Source: Solenopsis invicta (lineage: Eukaryota; Arthropoda; Insecta; Hymenoptera; Formicidae). Taken from it: a stretch of 64,000 nt of DNA. This document shows, piece by piece, positions 36,441 to 48,636 of this stretch (positions are counted from its first letter, which is position 1; every line of letters begins with the position of its first letter). The stretch spans positions 11,911,001-11,975,000 of the forward strand of contig NC_052668.1 in the NCBI RefSeq assembly GCF_016802725.1, in the 5' to 3' direction. A program made the position numbers and the translations under genes. The notes beneath the pieces were generated by a model that did no database searches, was not told where the DNA came from, and was given only the letters and a program-made list of their open reading frames with translations.

Positions 36441-38060
36441 TTTCATGATTGTACGTGTAACTAACAAGGCCAATTCAGTTTTCTCAAAGAGAGACGTGTC
36501 GGTTAGCGCGGCCCGCCTTTCCACAGAGTTACGGCAGTTAACGGAGATAAAAGACCCCGGTTTAAAGTCGCTCTTGAGTCCGAAGAGTAACAGCTCCCTC
36601 TTCCATCCTTTTCTCTCTTCTTTTTTTTTCCTTTTTCATTCCGGCTGCGCCAGCTTCCTCGAAGTTTAGATTTTTCGAATTTCAGCTCGGTCGCCCGAGC
36701 GCGAGTCGGATTCATCTCCGGCATCGCAAGATGTAGCGCAAGCCATCGTCAATAGCGTTCTCGAGTAATTATCCTCTTCCGTCACGCTGCAGCGTGTCTC
36801 TACGACGCTCTGAGATCTCTCGATCTTTGTTTCAGACGCGAATTAGTAAACAATACCATTATGCAGCATAACAGTTACAGATGATACGATTTAGAAGCTA
36901 TGTATGTATATTGTATTTATACAGACAGAAGAGTCAGTTGGAAAATTTGTCGATGAATGAGAAACTGATTAGGAATACATAGATTAAGAAATCTATGGTG
37001 CATTAAAATGTACCGATAAAAATTATAGGAATAAAGTTTAATTATAAAATTGATTAAACGTACGCATGAAACACGATATCTTGTTATAAAACTTATATTT
37101 GTGCTCATGACGGACCGAATTTTATAATTAAAATTTAAAATTATAGATTACTGCAGATTGCATTGCATATATTTCGAGCGATTAAATTAAAAAAAAAAAA
37201 AATTAAAACAAACGGTGAAATCCATTTAGAGAGTCCGCGATATCGTGATTTTCGAAAATTTGTTTATGGAGCAAAGTTTTCGTGAGCACTGTTAATTAAA
37301 TAGTGATGCGAGGTAACTCGCATTTAATCATTCGGATATACTTAATCCGCTTCAGTTGCCGCGTGCTTTATAAAATAAAAAAAAAAGGATAGATTGAGGA
37401 GTAACTCATTGATTGCGCAACAAACTTGTCGGGACGTATTCGGTTAATTACGTAACGTACATCGTGTTACGCACGGTTAAACGCGGCTATAAACGCTCGT
37501 ATACGCAGGTTGATATCCGCCAAAACCTTTATCGTTAATTAAGTCGCAAACCCACGATGCGTTAATAACTTTACGCGATCGCTTTAGAATTCGTTATTTC
37601 ACCGGGGAAATTCATGGGTAGAGCGTTTAATCCGACAAAGTTATTTAATTAAAGACGGTTAAGACATCTTATTGATTTTAAGCTCGAACGGTTTGAAAAT
37701 AATTATTTAATGCTATGAAACACCCCTATGGAACAACGAGGATTTTATTTGACCAGTTTCTGTGTTTTTCATACGTAGTTTATTTTATTTTAGGTTTAAA
37801 TTATTGAAATTTCGCAAAAATTCTCGCATTTTTCTAGCGTTCCCTTTTACTACATTATATTTTATTCTAGCCCATTTGCCATTTTTCGCGAATTTGATTT
37901 TTTATAACTCGCGATATACATCGCGTGTAACGTGATACATGTTATGTGTGTAGTTTGTAAAAAGGAATTTATTATACACAATTAAAATAATAGAATTTTT
38001 TAAGTATAATTCTGCAGATTTTTAAAATCAATTTCACAATTTATTTAAAAACCGCCGATC
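36441..38060. other. Non-coding DNA, AT-rich to the right
   Basis: Mixed to 36840, then AT-rich with an A tract near 37189-37202. 37430-37690 combines CpG with many TTAAT/TTAATTAA motifs, a composition seen in conserved enhancers. No gene recognised. Confidence 0.5.
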
Positions 38061-38945
38061 GTTGAGGAGGGGTGGGGGAACAAATCGGATTTTTCAATTT
38101 TCACGGATTTCGACGCACGTCCGGTGTAAAAGAAGTGCGCTTGGTTCGTCGAGATTTAAACTTTATCGCGACCCACCGAACGCTCAGTCGCCATACGTAA
38201 GCTGAATTAGGAGGTCGGTGGTCGCGACTTTCGGCGAGAGCTTTCGATCGCAATCCCATCGCATTCTCTTATCCCCCGTCCATCGTGCACGACGATTTCG
38301 AAAAGTCGAAGTGCCTTGCGACCGCTGCCTTTTGCTCTCTTTCGAACTCTACAGTGGCTGCCGAGAGGCACGAACGTGAGACACGAACGAGAACGCAACG
38401 CGGCGCGGCGCGGCGAGCGTGATACACCGTAAGGAAGAAAGGGATGAGGATAGGTCGAGAAGGGGATAGCTACTCTCTTCCTGAAGAGAGGGTGGCACGC
38501 GAACGAAGAGATACGCGGTGTGCGCCTCCACGAAGGCGCTCGGTTGCGTTCGGCTAACTTCGCGGATCGTCGGCGGTCGATAGAGCAAACACGGCCGCGC
38601 CCCAACCCCCTGGGGGGGAGCCGAGAGAGCGCGGGGGGGTTGTTGGCGACGAGGGTGGGCGTATGTGGGCTACGTCGGGCTTACAGGGCGAAAGAGAGAA
38701 AGAGAGATCATTGGTAGTATGATAGGGGGCACAATCGGGCATGGGGGAGGCAAGAGTGTGGATCAACGAAGGGGACGAAACTCATCCCGTGACTGAATAT
38801 CATAATTATTATAGGCGTCGGAATGTACCGCGACTATCCCAAAGGAATGCTACTCCCTCGTATCATTCACAAAACTTTGCCATGGAGTATGGCCGATCTT
38901 TAAGGCCGATCCCTCGTTTCGTTCCTGGGGGTTGAAATTAACCCT
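38061..38945. other. CpG-rich block
   Basis: GC-rich with GGCGC units at 38398-38415 and C/G runs (CCCCC, GGGGGGG) at 38606-38640. Overlapping frames on both strands without motif. Could be a promoter region; no core promoter found. Confidence 0.4.
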
Positions 38946-38948
38946 AAT

Positions 38949-39118
38949 CTTTAGGCTTAATTTCACAACCTCCGGTTAACTTAATTAACCGCTTAAGTGT
39001 CAACTGTGATTGGTTATTTCTGGTCAATTCTATGTATTTAACGACAAATGCGATAGGTTAGTTCCAATATAAATGTTAACTGATTAAATTAACCGGAGAT
39101 TGGGAAACTAGCCCTTAA
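38949..39118. mobile_element. Small MITE, family C
   Basis: An imperfect terminal inverted repeat of about 30 bases: the left end reads TTTAGGCTTAATTTCACAAC then CTCCGGTTAA, and the reverse complement of the right end reads TTTAAGGGCTAGTTTCCCAA then TCTCCGGTTAA. The inside, about 110 bp, is AT-rich and non-coding. A TTA or TTTA next to each end is a possible target duplication (PIF/Harbinger elements use TTA/TAA), but the boundary is not certain. Confidence 0.6.
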
Positions 39119-40780
39119 ACTCAGTTGCAACGTCATTTGGACTTTAAACGAGGCTTAAGCATGTATCCGTCTTTACCTTTCTTTCAAAATAAATAAAGAC
39201 AGACACATATTTGAGTCTCGCTTAGAGCCAAATTAATATTAATGCAATCGAATCTTGATCTCGCAGTTCATTCGTTTACTACACTATTCATTAGTAAATA
39301 AAAGTGTCCCAGGGAATAATTAATTGAGAATGGTAAACATCACGGTCGAAACACATGGTCCTAATACTGTACAATCGAATCATCCTGATGCTCCTAGTCC
39401 AAAAGCACGAAAACTGTAACGCGTACGAACACAGATCTCTTTGTGTAAATATTGTATCTTTATTAATCAAAATTGTTAATTAATTAATTGGGATTACCAA
39501 TTACGTAAAAACAAATAATTTTATCATCGGTAAATCTACTAATGCAAAGATTTATTTTATGTATTTTACATACCATAATGAGACACAATATGTTGAAGTA
39601 ATACGCGTATACCTTGTTATTTTCGCAATCACATTTATGCGTTCGATGAAAATAAAAATTGACGTATAAAAAGAGGGACGTAATAAGAGAAGAGAAAAAT
39701 CTCGATCACATGGTGGAAGATGATAATTATTACAATGTATTATCCAGAGAGGTTTCTATAGAACATCACTTCGAACTATCCCTTGAAAGTTTACCATAGG
39801 CCAACGCAAGAGACGTCGGGATCGCGCCAACTTTGGAGAACCGCTTTTACGTATTATGCAGCACTACTGATTTTAGTTAGTTTCATTTCGCTTTACACAC
39901 TTTGTGCTTTGGCGAACCACACACAAGCTTGTACTATCAAGATATATGTATGTTTACAGGTAGTAGTACACACGAGATTAATTCAGTTACCTAAACGTTT
40001 TTGCTGAAACAGATTAATCTGTTTAACTTGTGATATTAATTCGTTGTACTCATATTTTATATGAAATGCTCTGAAATTGCTATCACGTGGTAGAAAATAT
40101 TAAAGACATAAATTATAAAAAGTACTCTTTAACGATCAAGATACTTAGTTTTGTGATAATCTGAACGCACTTTTAGTATGAATATATTTATCAAAAACTG
40201 GCATTCGCCAGGAAAAAAAAAATGTTAAATGGTGAGAATTCTGGCATAAAGGAATTTATTTTATCTGTCAGAAATGTTAAGAGTAGCATTTACGAAGTTG
40301 CTCGCGTTGATGAAAGGCTCAATGTTTCAATCGTTACAGAAGGGAGTTTTCATTAATGTCGCTTCATCAAAAAATCGGAGAAAATCGAGAGAACGGAGAT
40401 TAAAGTTTCGCTAACTTTGGCAATAAAAAAAAATATATATATATACATTAAATATATTATATATAATGGCACATTCTGCGTACGTGTGTGTACGGACACG
40501 TGCACACTCGTACGCAAGCGAAATAGAGAAGAGCCCTTCTTTCCTTAATGGTGCCACTTGTACTTCCGCCGGCCTTTTCACGGACCTTCTGAAGATTCCT
40601 TAAGTTCAAAAGAGTGGCCTGCCCTTTTCTATCTTCCTTTCTTGATCTCTTTTTACCTCTTTCTTGAATCCGTAACTGTAAAGTTACAACATGGCACAGT
40701 AAGTGCGCAATTAACAGATAAGCGGAAGATCTTATATTACGGAAGATCTTAATTAAATAAAGTGGATGGCGGATTTTCAA
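39119..40780. other. AT-rich non-coding DNA
   Basis: No confirmed gene. A plus-strand frame at 39783-40007 begins with TTG and encodes a hydrophobic stretch; it is discussed in the findings. Short TA-rich runs lie at 40433-40465, and an about 17-bp tandem duplication (GGAAGATCTTA core) at 40723-40756. Confidence 0.5.
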
Positions 40781-40846
40781 AGCGGAGACGCAGCTATTTC
40801 TAGTGATATAATTTCAAATAGAATATATGTTTTAAATTATTGTTAA

Positions 40847-40877
<31 letters not shown>

Positions 40878-42498
40878 AAATTACTTTTGAAGTCTGCACT
40901 TTCGCGCGAGTTAAGATAAATAATGTAACGAGGCGAGCTGTTGCATAATCCGAAGTATCACGTTACTCAAGAATTATGATAACTCAAGTCAACGGGATAA
41001 TCTCCGTCTGGAAACTTCGTTGTGCAGTCCGGGAATGGAAGTTGCGGATAAAAACGGAAGATAATCGAGGCATGATCTCTTCAGTTCTCGCTCGGCCACC
41101 TCATTTATTTCGTCATCATTACGTTTTTCGCTTACGCTCGCCTACGCTCGTGTAAAAAAAAAAAAAGAAATCCGACAAGACACCGTGACGAAATATATTC
41201 GGAACATCGGATCGCGGTAAAAGAAAAAGAACTCGCGTCTTGTCGACGAAATGCCGATTTCAAAGTGACTCTCCGCGCGTTCCTTCGCCGACGTTTCTTC
41301 ATCTTGTCACGTTGATGTCGTCCCGCCGTCGTTGTTCACGTTGTCGACCGAAACTAGGAAGACGCGCACGCTATAATCCGGTTCAACAGATTGCTGAAGA
41401 GGTGATGCGAGGCTGAGCTAGGTTTTCAAAGAACTTGGTAAAAACTGTCATCAGTATCATGGCCTCCCCTCTCGCGTTCGAGTTGCTGGGAAGGCGAGGA
41501 GAGATAAAGCAGACGAGCACGAGCGTGAGAAAAAGAGAAAGGCAGGGTGGATGCTAAGTTGGGACGAAAGGGGGAGGGATTGGAGGACGCAAATGGGATT
41601 GCCTCTCGAATTTCTCGTCAGCTCGTGGCAAAGACTAGGAAACATTCGAACCAAACTTCTTTATTCGTCGGGAGCGATGGCCTACGCCGTGGCTTTTCTT
41701 CTTGAGAGTAATGGAAGTTTCTTCTTTTACTGAAAAAGACGACTTTGTGGAATTTGCGACGTCTTTGCGATATTTTCGTGGCCAAAGCTGTACTTATTCA
41801 GGATAATAATATTAGATAATTTTAGTCCTGCAGGCAAACCGATCAGAGTTTCTTACACTTTTATTCTTAATGCAGAACTGTGATATATTTTATAGTAGAG
41901 GAGAAAAGGGTATTATGGCTGACGTGAACGTTACGGCTATTATTAAGTGACGAATTCTAACAATTGCTGATAGCATTATTCATTTTTACTTTTGAGCACT
42001 TCTATACTTTTTCAAGATATATTTTAGCACTTAATTACACGTACTTCCTCATTGTTTTTACACTTGAGCGTGTTATTACACGAATGTGTGTACACTCGAA
42101 TGTTTTTTTTTCTTTGTTATTTAACTTTTTATTCGGCTATGTTTATTTTAAGTTATGCAAAGTTAAACAATAACATGGAATTTTGTTACGGTTTTTTAAG
42201 CGAAATTTTTATATCGAAATATTTCTTCGATAAATCGATTATTACTGTAGAGAGCGGTGTTCAGAAACATTAGAGCTATTATTTTACGCTTAATGTTGGA
42301 CATGGATAAAATAATATTTTTAACTGTATCTCTAAAATTTCTGAATGCACGAAATTTTCAAATCGAAAAAATTTTTAACGATAGAGAAAATAAAAAATAT
42401 GTAATTTTAAAGAAAAATATTGTGTATTTTTTAAACTAAATTAATTTTTAAAAATTACTTATAAGCTTGCCATACATTACCACCACTTTTTTTTCTTC
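40781..42498. other. Mixed then AT-rich non-coding DNA
   Basis: An (ATT)n run at about 40849-40868 lies between two copies of ATTGTTAAATTA. 40870-41780 is more balanced with an A tract at 41154-41165; 41780-42498 is AT-rich. No gene. Confidence 0.5.
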
Positions 42499-42571
42499 CA
42501 TCGATTATGCGTTACATTTTTAATCGCGTTCTAAGTGATTTATAAAAATGTAACGCACCGCATAATCGATG
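42499..42571. repeat. Imperfect inverted repeat (hairpin)
   Basis: ATCGATTATGC and GTTACATTTTTA in the left arm recur in reverse complement in the right arm, with a 5-base insertion between the two blocks. An inner AATC/GATT pairing continues the stem. Total about 73 nt; compatible with a foldback micro-element or structured RNA. Confidence 0.6.
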
Positions 42572-43243
42572 CATTATTACTTTACTTTGAGTTTAGAATC
42601 TGTTAAACAACATTTTAACGAATATCGTTCAAGTTTTAATATAAAACATTGATTATTAACAAAGTTATTCAATAAAGTGAAAGTGGGTGCTCACCGCATT
42701 ACCCTCTTCTGTATATAAGCACACTTTAATTATAGTACATATGATATTAGACGTTATTACTTCCCTTCTATGCATGCATGCGTTTACGAAATTTATTCCA
42801 TGAAAGATTTGTATATTTGTAGAATTGTAAAGAGATTATATATTATTTTTCGATTCTATCGAGCAAACCGCTGAGAGAAAGCGTTCTGTTACGATGACAA
42901 TACTGGGGTACGGGAGCTTAGATATAACAAGTTGAAGGCGCATCGACTTATATTAAAGTCGTTAAAATCGATCGGCTTGTGCCGTGCCATTATCGTATCC
43001 GCGGAGAGCCATTTTCAAAGAGTGCATACTCACAGAACGAATGTTTTCCACAAGAATCTCCGAAATTCCCGGAGGTCACATTCTCGAATAATGATTCGAG
43101 AAATATGTAGCATATTCGTGCGAATCCTTTCATTTTGGAACATTAAAGGCGGGCGTTTTGCGAAGAGACCGGCAGGGAATTGTCGTGGTGCGCGGCGGCG
43201 GATTTCATTATCGCACTCTTCCGATATGTATCGGATTTACGTC

Positions 43244-43280
43244 CGAAGTTTCGCACCCTGCGGTGCGAATTCCAAACTTC
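43244..43280. other. GC-rich stem-loop
   Basis: GAAGTT and CGCACC pair with GGTGCG and AACTTC around a 4-base loop, with a short internal bulge. A second small palindrome, TCCGATATGTATCGGA, lies just upstream at 43220-43235. Confidence 0.6.
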
Positions 43281-44304
43281 GCGCTAACGGAAATGGGGAT
43301 AATTAAACGGGAATCACACAACGAAAGAGACAGCAGCTAGCGTAATGTACAGGCTTGTCTCTTCGAGAGATGCGAATGGTAGACGAAACGAGCGTTATTG
43401 CGTTAGACATACCAGAGATTATCAAAAATATTTCGAAAAGCTGAGTTTTTCTAAAAAAAAAAAAAAAATTTGAACATTGGAAGAACGTAAAATAAATATC
43501 GTGAAAAAATTTTTAGTACAAAAGTTTTTACATGGATTGGATAAATTCGCAGATTTCACGGAATTCACGTTTCCAAAACGTTTATTTCAACCCTAAAATA
43601 GTTCGCTTGAAAAAGCTTTTCGCTCAAGGGCGCTTATAATACATTTATGATAATCAAAAGAACGTTCTAGACAATCGCATTGATATTAACGAGATCAGGG
43701 GTCGGCCGAATGAGATTCCCGTATCGTCGAACGAGACTCTCGGCAAGTCGGGGAACGCTTCCAACACAAACAAGAGGTCGAATATTTGGGCAACCTACGA
43801 ACATATTAGCAAGCTCCTTTGCCCGCCGACTCCCGCGGGGGACAATGGAAGCACTCGGAGGCGGGGACGCGTACTAAAGCTCCGAGTACATTCTAATAAA
43901 GCCACTCGTCCTCTCGCCCTCTGAATAATGTTCTCCGTGCCGGTTGAATCCACGTTGGAGCTAGCACGTGCACGTAACGATAAGATTTGCCTGCTAGAAG
44001 CGCTTGTGGATACTTGCCGAGTCGCGGATACATACCGCAAATATGACGAACGACTCGAATCAAATTTACGGTTTTAATAAAATTCGTATATTTGAAGTGA
44101 GGAAATTGAGCCACATACAATTCCAATTCAAATTTTGATAGTAACATGCTCCAAAAATTCCAAAACGACAGCGGCGAGATATTCTATTTGCAGGTGATTT
44201 TTTTTCATCATTTTATTTTCTATTTTTCGAACCATTGAGGATTTTTTAAATTAAGTAAATGGTAAAAAAAAGATTCAGAAATTGCAATGTATTGGTCGCT
44301 TAAA

Positions 44305-44347
44305 AAAAAATATATGTCTTTATATTAAAAAATATATGTCTTTCTAT
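44305..44347. repeat. 22-bp tandem duplication
   Basis: The unit AAAAAATATATGTCTTTATA is repeated once, with one base changed near the end of the second copy. Confidence 0.8.
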
Positions 44348-44567
44348 GGTATTGCACGGCACAAGTTTGATTAGATTTGAGATTCATCGTGGAAATATGC
44401 GCACATGCGGATGCAGCCAAACATGAATCGTTATAGGGATGAGAATGTCGATGGAATAGCATCGTCGCAACTTCTTTCCTTTCGGTCGCTCCTGCGTTGG
44501 TATGCAAAGTACACTCGCAATAACTCTGAGAAACTGTGATTATTTGTACTTTATTCGAGTTTTCATT

Positions 44568-44593
44568 TCTCTCTCTCTCTCTCTCTCTCTCTT
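44568..44593. repeat. (CT)n microsatellite
   Basis: About twelve CT units. Confidence 0.95.
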
Positions 44594-45070
44594 GCTTTCT
44601 TTCTCCGTAACTGCGCATCGACAATTGCATCGATTATAAAGCTATAAAGGACGCGTTTAAAAGGCGGATACACCGCGAGGACACTCGTTCTCCCTTCGTA
44701 TCCCGTTCCCGCTTCATCGTCTAACGTCCTCGTCCCTGACACTTTTGTTCTCCAAGTAATGCTGCGTTATCGTTACATTTACAGCCTTGTATACGATGGA
44801 ACAATGGGGCCGGGATCTCTATGCACGCGCCGCCTTTTCTCTGTCGAGGCGAGGCAACGGCCGGGCCGCTTCAAATCCGTGCCGGGTGCGCGCTTTCGAT
44901 GGCGCGAGATAATTTCCTGAGGAATCACCGATATCTATGCGCGCTTTAAAATAATCGATATCGTTCGAAATAGTCTCCTGGCTTTCAAACGCGAACTACA
45001 ATGGCAGATCGCTTTGTCTTGTACCATTAGCAAATGCAGGCGCGTCTTGATTGCACGTTGAATGTCGTCC

Positions 45071-47784
45071 AGCCGGATAATGAAGATAATAAAGTGTCTA
45101 AATAGTAATCGAAGCATTTGTGATAATTAATTTTTGATATTTTAAACGATTAAATTGAGATTAATTGAATTAAGGTCAATTAGACAAATTTTGAAAATTA
45201 TGTAGTTTAAAAAGTAAATAAAGTAAATATTTGAATAATAATTAAAAGAATATTTAAAAAGTAAAAGTCTTCAAAGTAGTCATATAAATAAATAATAGCG
45301 TTTTTAACTTTTCATATGTTTTTCTATTATTATTTTTGCTCTATAACAACACTGCCATCAGTTAATTTTAATTGCAGTCTTATTTATTCCTTTGATTATT
45401 CTTATTTTCTATTTCTAATTTTGGAAATTTAAACATAGAATGCGCTTAAGAATGTATGTATCACATCTCAGAGTATTATCAAAATTTAAAAAATTCTTAG
45501 ATTGTTCTATTATTACGTTTCAGTATTTAAGTAAAAAATTTAACATAATTCTTTTGGTTCAAAAATTATTTTATCTTTTATTTGTCTTGAATCTTATATA
45601 AGATTACATTTTGCAGTACTACTTGCAAACTTGATCAGAAAGTAGCTTTACGAATTAAATTTTTTACGTATAATTTTAAATAATAATAAACATTACTAAT
45701 AAAACTCCAATAAATATTTGTACAAAAGTTCATTTCGATCCACTTACTCGGTTAAAAGTCACTTACCCAAAACTGCAGCAAAATGTATTATTTTCGCTGC
45801 ATACATCATTATAAGCCAGATTATTCATCATTATTTTGTCTTTCACTGATTTCAGAGTCAAAATTGTGATTCACGATCAAAGTTATCGTTGAATATGTTT
45901 GGGGTAATCTATCGCGAATCGTGGTCATTATCGCAAAAATTAGTGGTTTAATTATCTTGTGTGTAAAATATAGGTTCGAGGAAAATACGGAGACTCGCTG
46001 TTTCTGCAAAGTAACAATTTGCGTTGTTTGACATTCGAATATTATAGACACACCATATTATAGACACACACATACACACACACAATCGCTTTCGCTGACA
46101 TCCAAGCGCGTATTGTAAACGCTATAGGTTCTGTAATCGGAGTTGCAACAGTCAGATCCAGTCTTTTGATTGGTCCATGATGCATTCGGTACACTTTGGA
46201 TATTTTCGTACACTTTCGAAAAATCAAAGAGGAGAAAAGGAGAAGACAGACAGCTATAAGAGAGATGCTTTCATGCATTCATGCGAGAAAGAAATCAAAT
46301 ATAGTTATCTCTCTCTATCCATTTTTGGTTTACACTGTCGTAACACTTTTATTACAAGATCTCTAGTAAGCGACTTACGATGCGATAAGGCAGCCTCTCA
46401 GCTGCCAATCATTCTCGGCATTCTGGGGTCACCTTAAAATTTGCGGACTGTCACAATTTCATTGGCGGCGAAAATGAGAGGCTTTATTTTATCGCGCCGA
46501 TAAAGGTGCCGGTCGCGTCTCTTCTCTCCCTCTGCAGTCGTTACCGCCGCAAATTGAGAATTGAGACAGTCTGCCGCAAATTCGCCTTTCTCGCCCAAGC
46601 TTGAGAAGTCGTTTCTGTGCAATCGAAACGTCCGGAATCGGCGCGTCGTGTCCTGATATTCTAAAAAGCCAACTCGTTGAGCTAAACTGAATTTTATTTG
46701 TAAAAAGAACAGAAGTACTTCTGAGGTCTTGAACCTTCCGTAAGACACGTGGATAAAAGTCAAAAGTTCAGTCACGTGGGGTCCACAAGATCTTGAAATA
46801 AAAATCCTTCGTACTTCAGTAAGGTACTTGGACCGAATAAGATCCACGTAACTTGTTTTTTTTTTTGCAAATTCTGTTTATGGAGATATTAAAATAAACT
46901 TGGTGAGAATAAAGTATTTATTTCAATCACTCACAAAAATAAAATGCTCTTTCATATAAAACATTTGTAAACAAACGAAAAGCATTTTTTTTTTAATTCT
47001 GACATTGGGCCTTATTAAATACTTATGTTTTTAATAAAGCCCATATAAAAAATAATTGAAAATAACAAAGGAACTAAAAGTGAATTAGCTTCTAATTCAC
47101 TTTTAAGATGATTATTAGTCACAAAAGTAAAATCCCTTTGGATCTACTCTACTGTTAAACACTACAATTAACTTTAATTTTTAGCTTCTGGAGATTATTG
47201 GCCATTTGAGTGCAATTTTAGCTTTTCAAGAGTTCATAGTATCATTGAAAATCATTATCCTCTGTTGCTAGTTACTTATAATAAAAAAAATGACAATGGC
47301 CATAACAATAAATATATAAATGGGCCTTATTTAGTACGTATATTATTTATAAAAATACTTATTCCAAAAAATCGGTATGTATTTGTTTTCATATTTTACT
47401 TTCTATTAAGAAATTGAATAATATAACATGTTATAATAAATCATAATGTATACTTACTAAACATTACAGTTGTTTTTTTTTAATAAAAACAACTAATTTA
47501 TCCTCTTCACAAGTTTTTATTACAACAAATAAATTTATTACTGCCGATTTTAATTTTCTAGCCCTTCTGTACCTACTTCCTAAACACATCTTGTAAGCAT
47601 AGATTCTAGGTAAGCTATTTTATCACTTAAAAAACAAGTTTTTAAGTGGTAAATTTAAAAGTGGGTCCTATTTAGTGCTGGCTTTTATTTAGCTCAAGTA
47701 TTTTATAAGTGCAATATATTATTATTTTTTTCTTTTTATTATTCAGGGACACTGCGCTGGCGCTGTGTTTTTTAAAAAATATTT
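45071..47784. other. AT-rich non-coding DNA with small hairpins
   Basis: Long AT-rich stretch, with a GC-richer part at 46030-46850. The sequence GGGCCTTATT (or GGGTCCTATT) recurs at about 47008, 47322 and 47662, spaced about 315 and 340 bp. A hairpin GGGC..TTATTAAA lies at 47007-47042. Short CA-type repeats at 46062-46083. No gene; a 137-codon minus frame at 46434-46847 begins with GTG and has no motif. Confidence 0.5.
47075..47105. other. Perfect 14-bp stem hairpin
   Basis: TAAAAGTGAATTAG pairs perfectly with CTAATTCACTTTTA across a CTT loop. Confidence 0.85.
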
Positions 47785-47793
47785 GTGTTTTCA
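47785..47793. repeat. Target site duplication, left
   Basis: GTGTTTTCA directly flanks the left end of the foldback element and is repeated exactly at 48628-48636. Confidence 0.85.
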
Positions 47794-48627
47794 ACCGGTG
47801 TAATGTTAGCGCCCAACTTTATAAAAAACAAAAATGCTTAATACATATTGATTGTACTTTGTTTGTACCATTTTTTTTTTTTGTTTGTACCTCAAGGAGT
47901 AACATGTTATAAGGGGGTGAAAAAATGGCCAGCGCTCAACTAACAGATTTTTAAATTTTGTTTATTCGAAAGAGCATTGTATCCGTTTGTACCTTTTTTG
48001 TTTTCGTTTGTACCTCAAGGGGTGCGGAGATACAGCGTTTTTTCAGTTTTACTTCCCCCCCTTCCACCGAGAGCTTAACCATTTTATAAGATATCGAAAA
48101 ACGACCAACGGCATTCGAAAGAGAATCGTGTGTACCCGTTTGTACTACTTTTGTTTTTGTTTGTACCCTGGAAGGGTTCGAAGATACAGCGCTTTTCAGT
48201 TTTACGCTTTTCAATTTTTTTTATGTCCGAATCCCTTGAGGTACAAACGAAAACAAAAGAGGTACAAACGAGTATAAACGACGCTCTTTCGAATGCCGTT
48301 GGCCGTTTTTCGATATCTTTTAAAATGACTTAATTCTCGCTGGTAGGGTTGGTAAAACTAAAAAGCACTGTATCTCCAAACCCTTTGAGGTACAAACGAA
48401 AACAAAAGAGGTACACACGGATACAAACGATGCTCTTTCGAATGGCATAAACAAAATTAAAAAATCTGTTAGTCGGGCGCTGGCTATTTCTTCATCCCCT
48501 AATATTTCTTTATCCCTCGAAGTACAATCGAAAGGAAAAGTGGTACAATTGGGTACAAACAAAGTACAATCAATCTGTATTAAGCATTTTTATTTCTTAT
48601 AAAGTTGGGCGCTAACTTTACACCGGT
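47794..48627. mobile_element. Foldback element, Mutator-like (MULE) candidate, family D
   Basis: An 834-bp element made almost wholly of two inverted arms of about 400 bp (47794 to about 48190, and about 48222 to 48627) that match at roughly 80% or better by eye. The ends read ACCGGTGTAAWGTTAGCGCC in both arms. A perfect 9-bp duplication, GTGTTTTCA, flanks it. Long terminal inverted repeats plus a 9-bp target duplication are typical of Mutator-like elements. No transposase is encoded, so it would be non-autonomous. Each arm carries three pairs of a TTTGTACC motif about 21 bp apart. The short open frames inside are transposon sequence. Confidence 0.85.
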
Positions 48628-48636
48628 GTGTTTTCA
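48628..48636. repeat. Target site duplication, right
   Basis: GTGTTTTCA, identical to 47785-47793, directly after the right end of the foldback element. Confidence 0.85.

Larger units (their letters stand above)
42572..45070. other. Mixed non-coding DNA
   Basis: No gene recognised. Includes a stem-loop at 43244-43280, an A tract at 43455-43470, a tandem duplication at 44305-44347 and a (CT)n array at 44568-44593. 43130-43330, 43700-44000 and 44640-44930 are GC-richer. Confidence 0.45.

Noticed and set aside
46434..46847. 137-codon minus-strand open frame
   Set aside because: It begins with GTG and has no internal ATG, recognised motif or convincing splice site.
47951..48562. Several open frames of 67-96 codons on both strands
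   Set aside because: All lie inside the inverted arms of the foldback element and mirror each other; they are transposon sequence.
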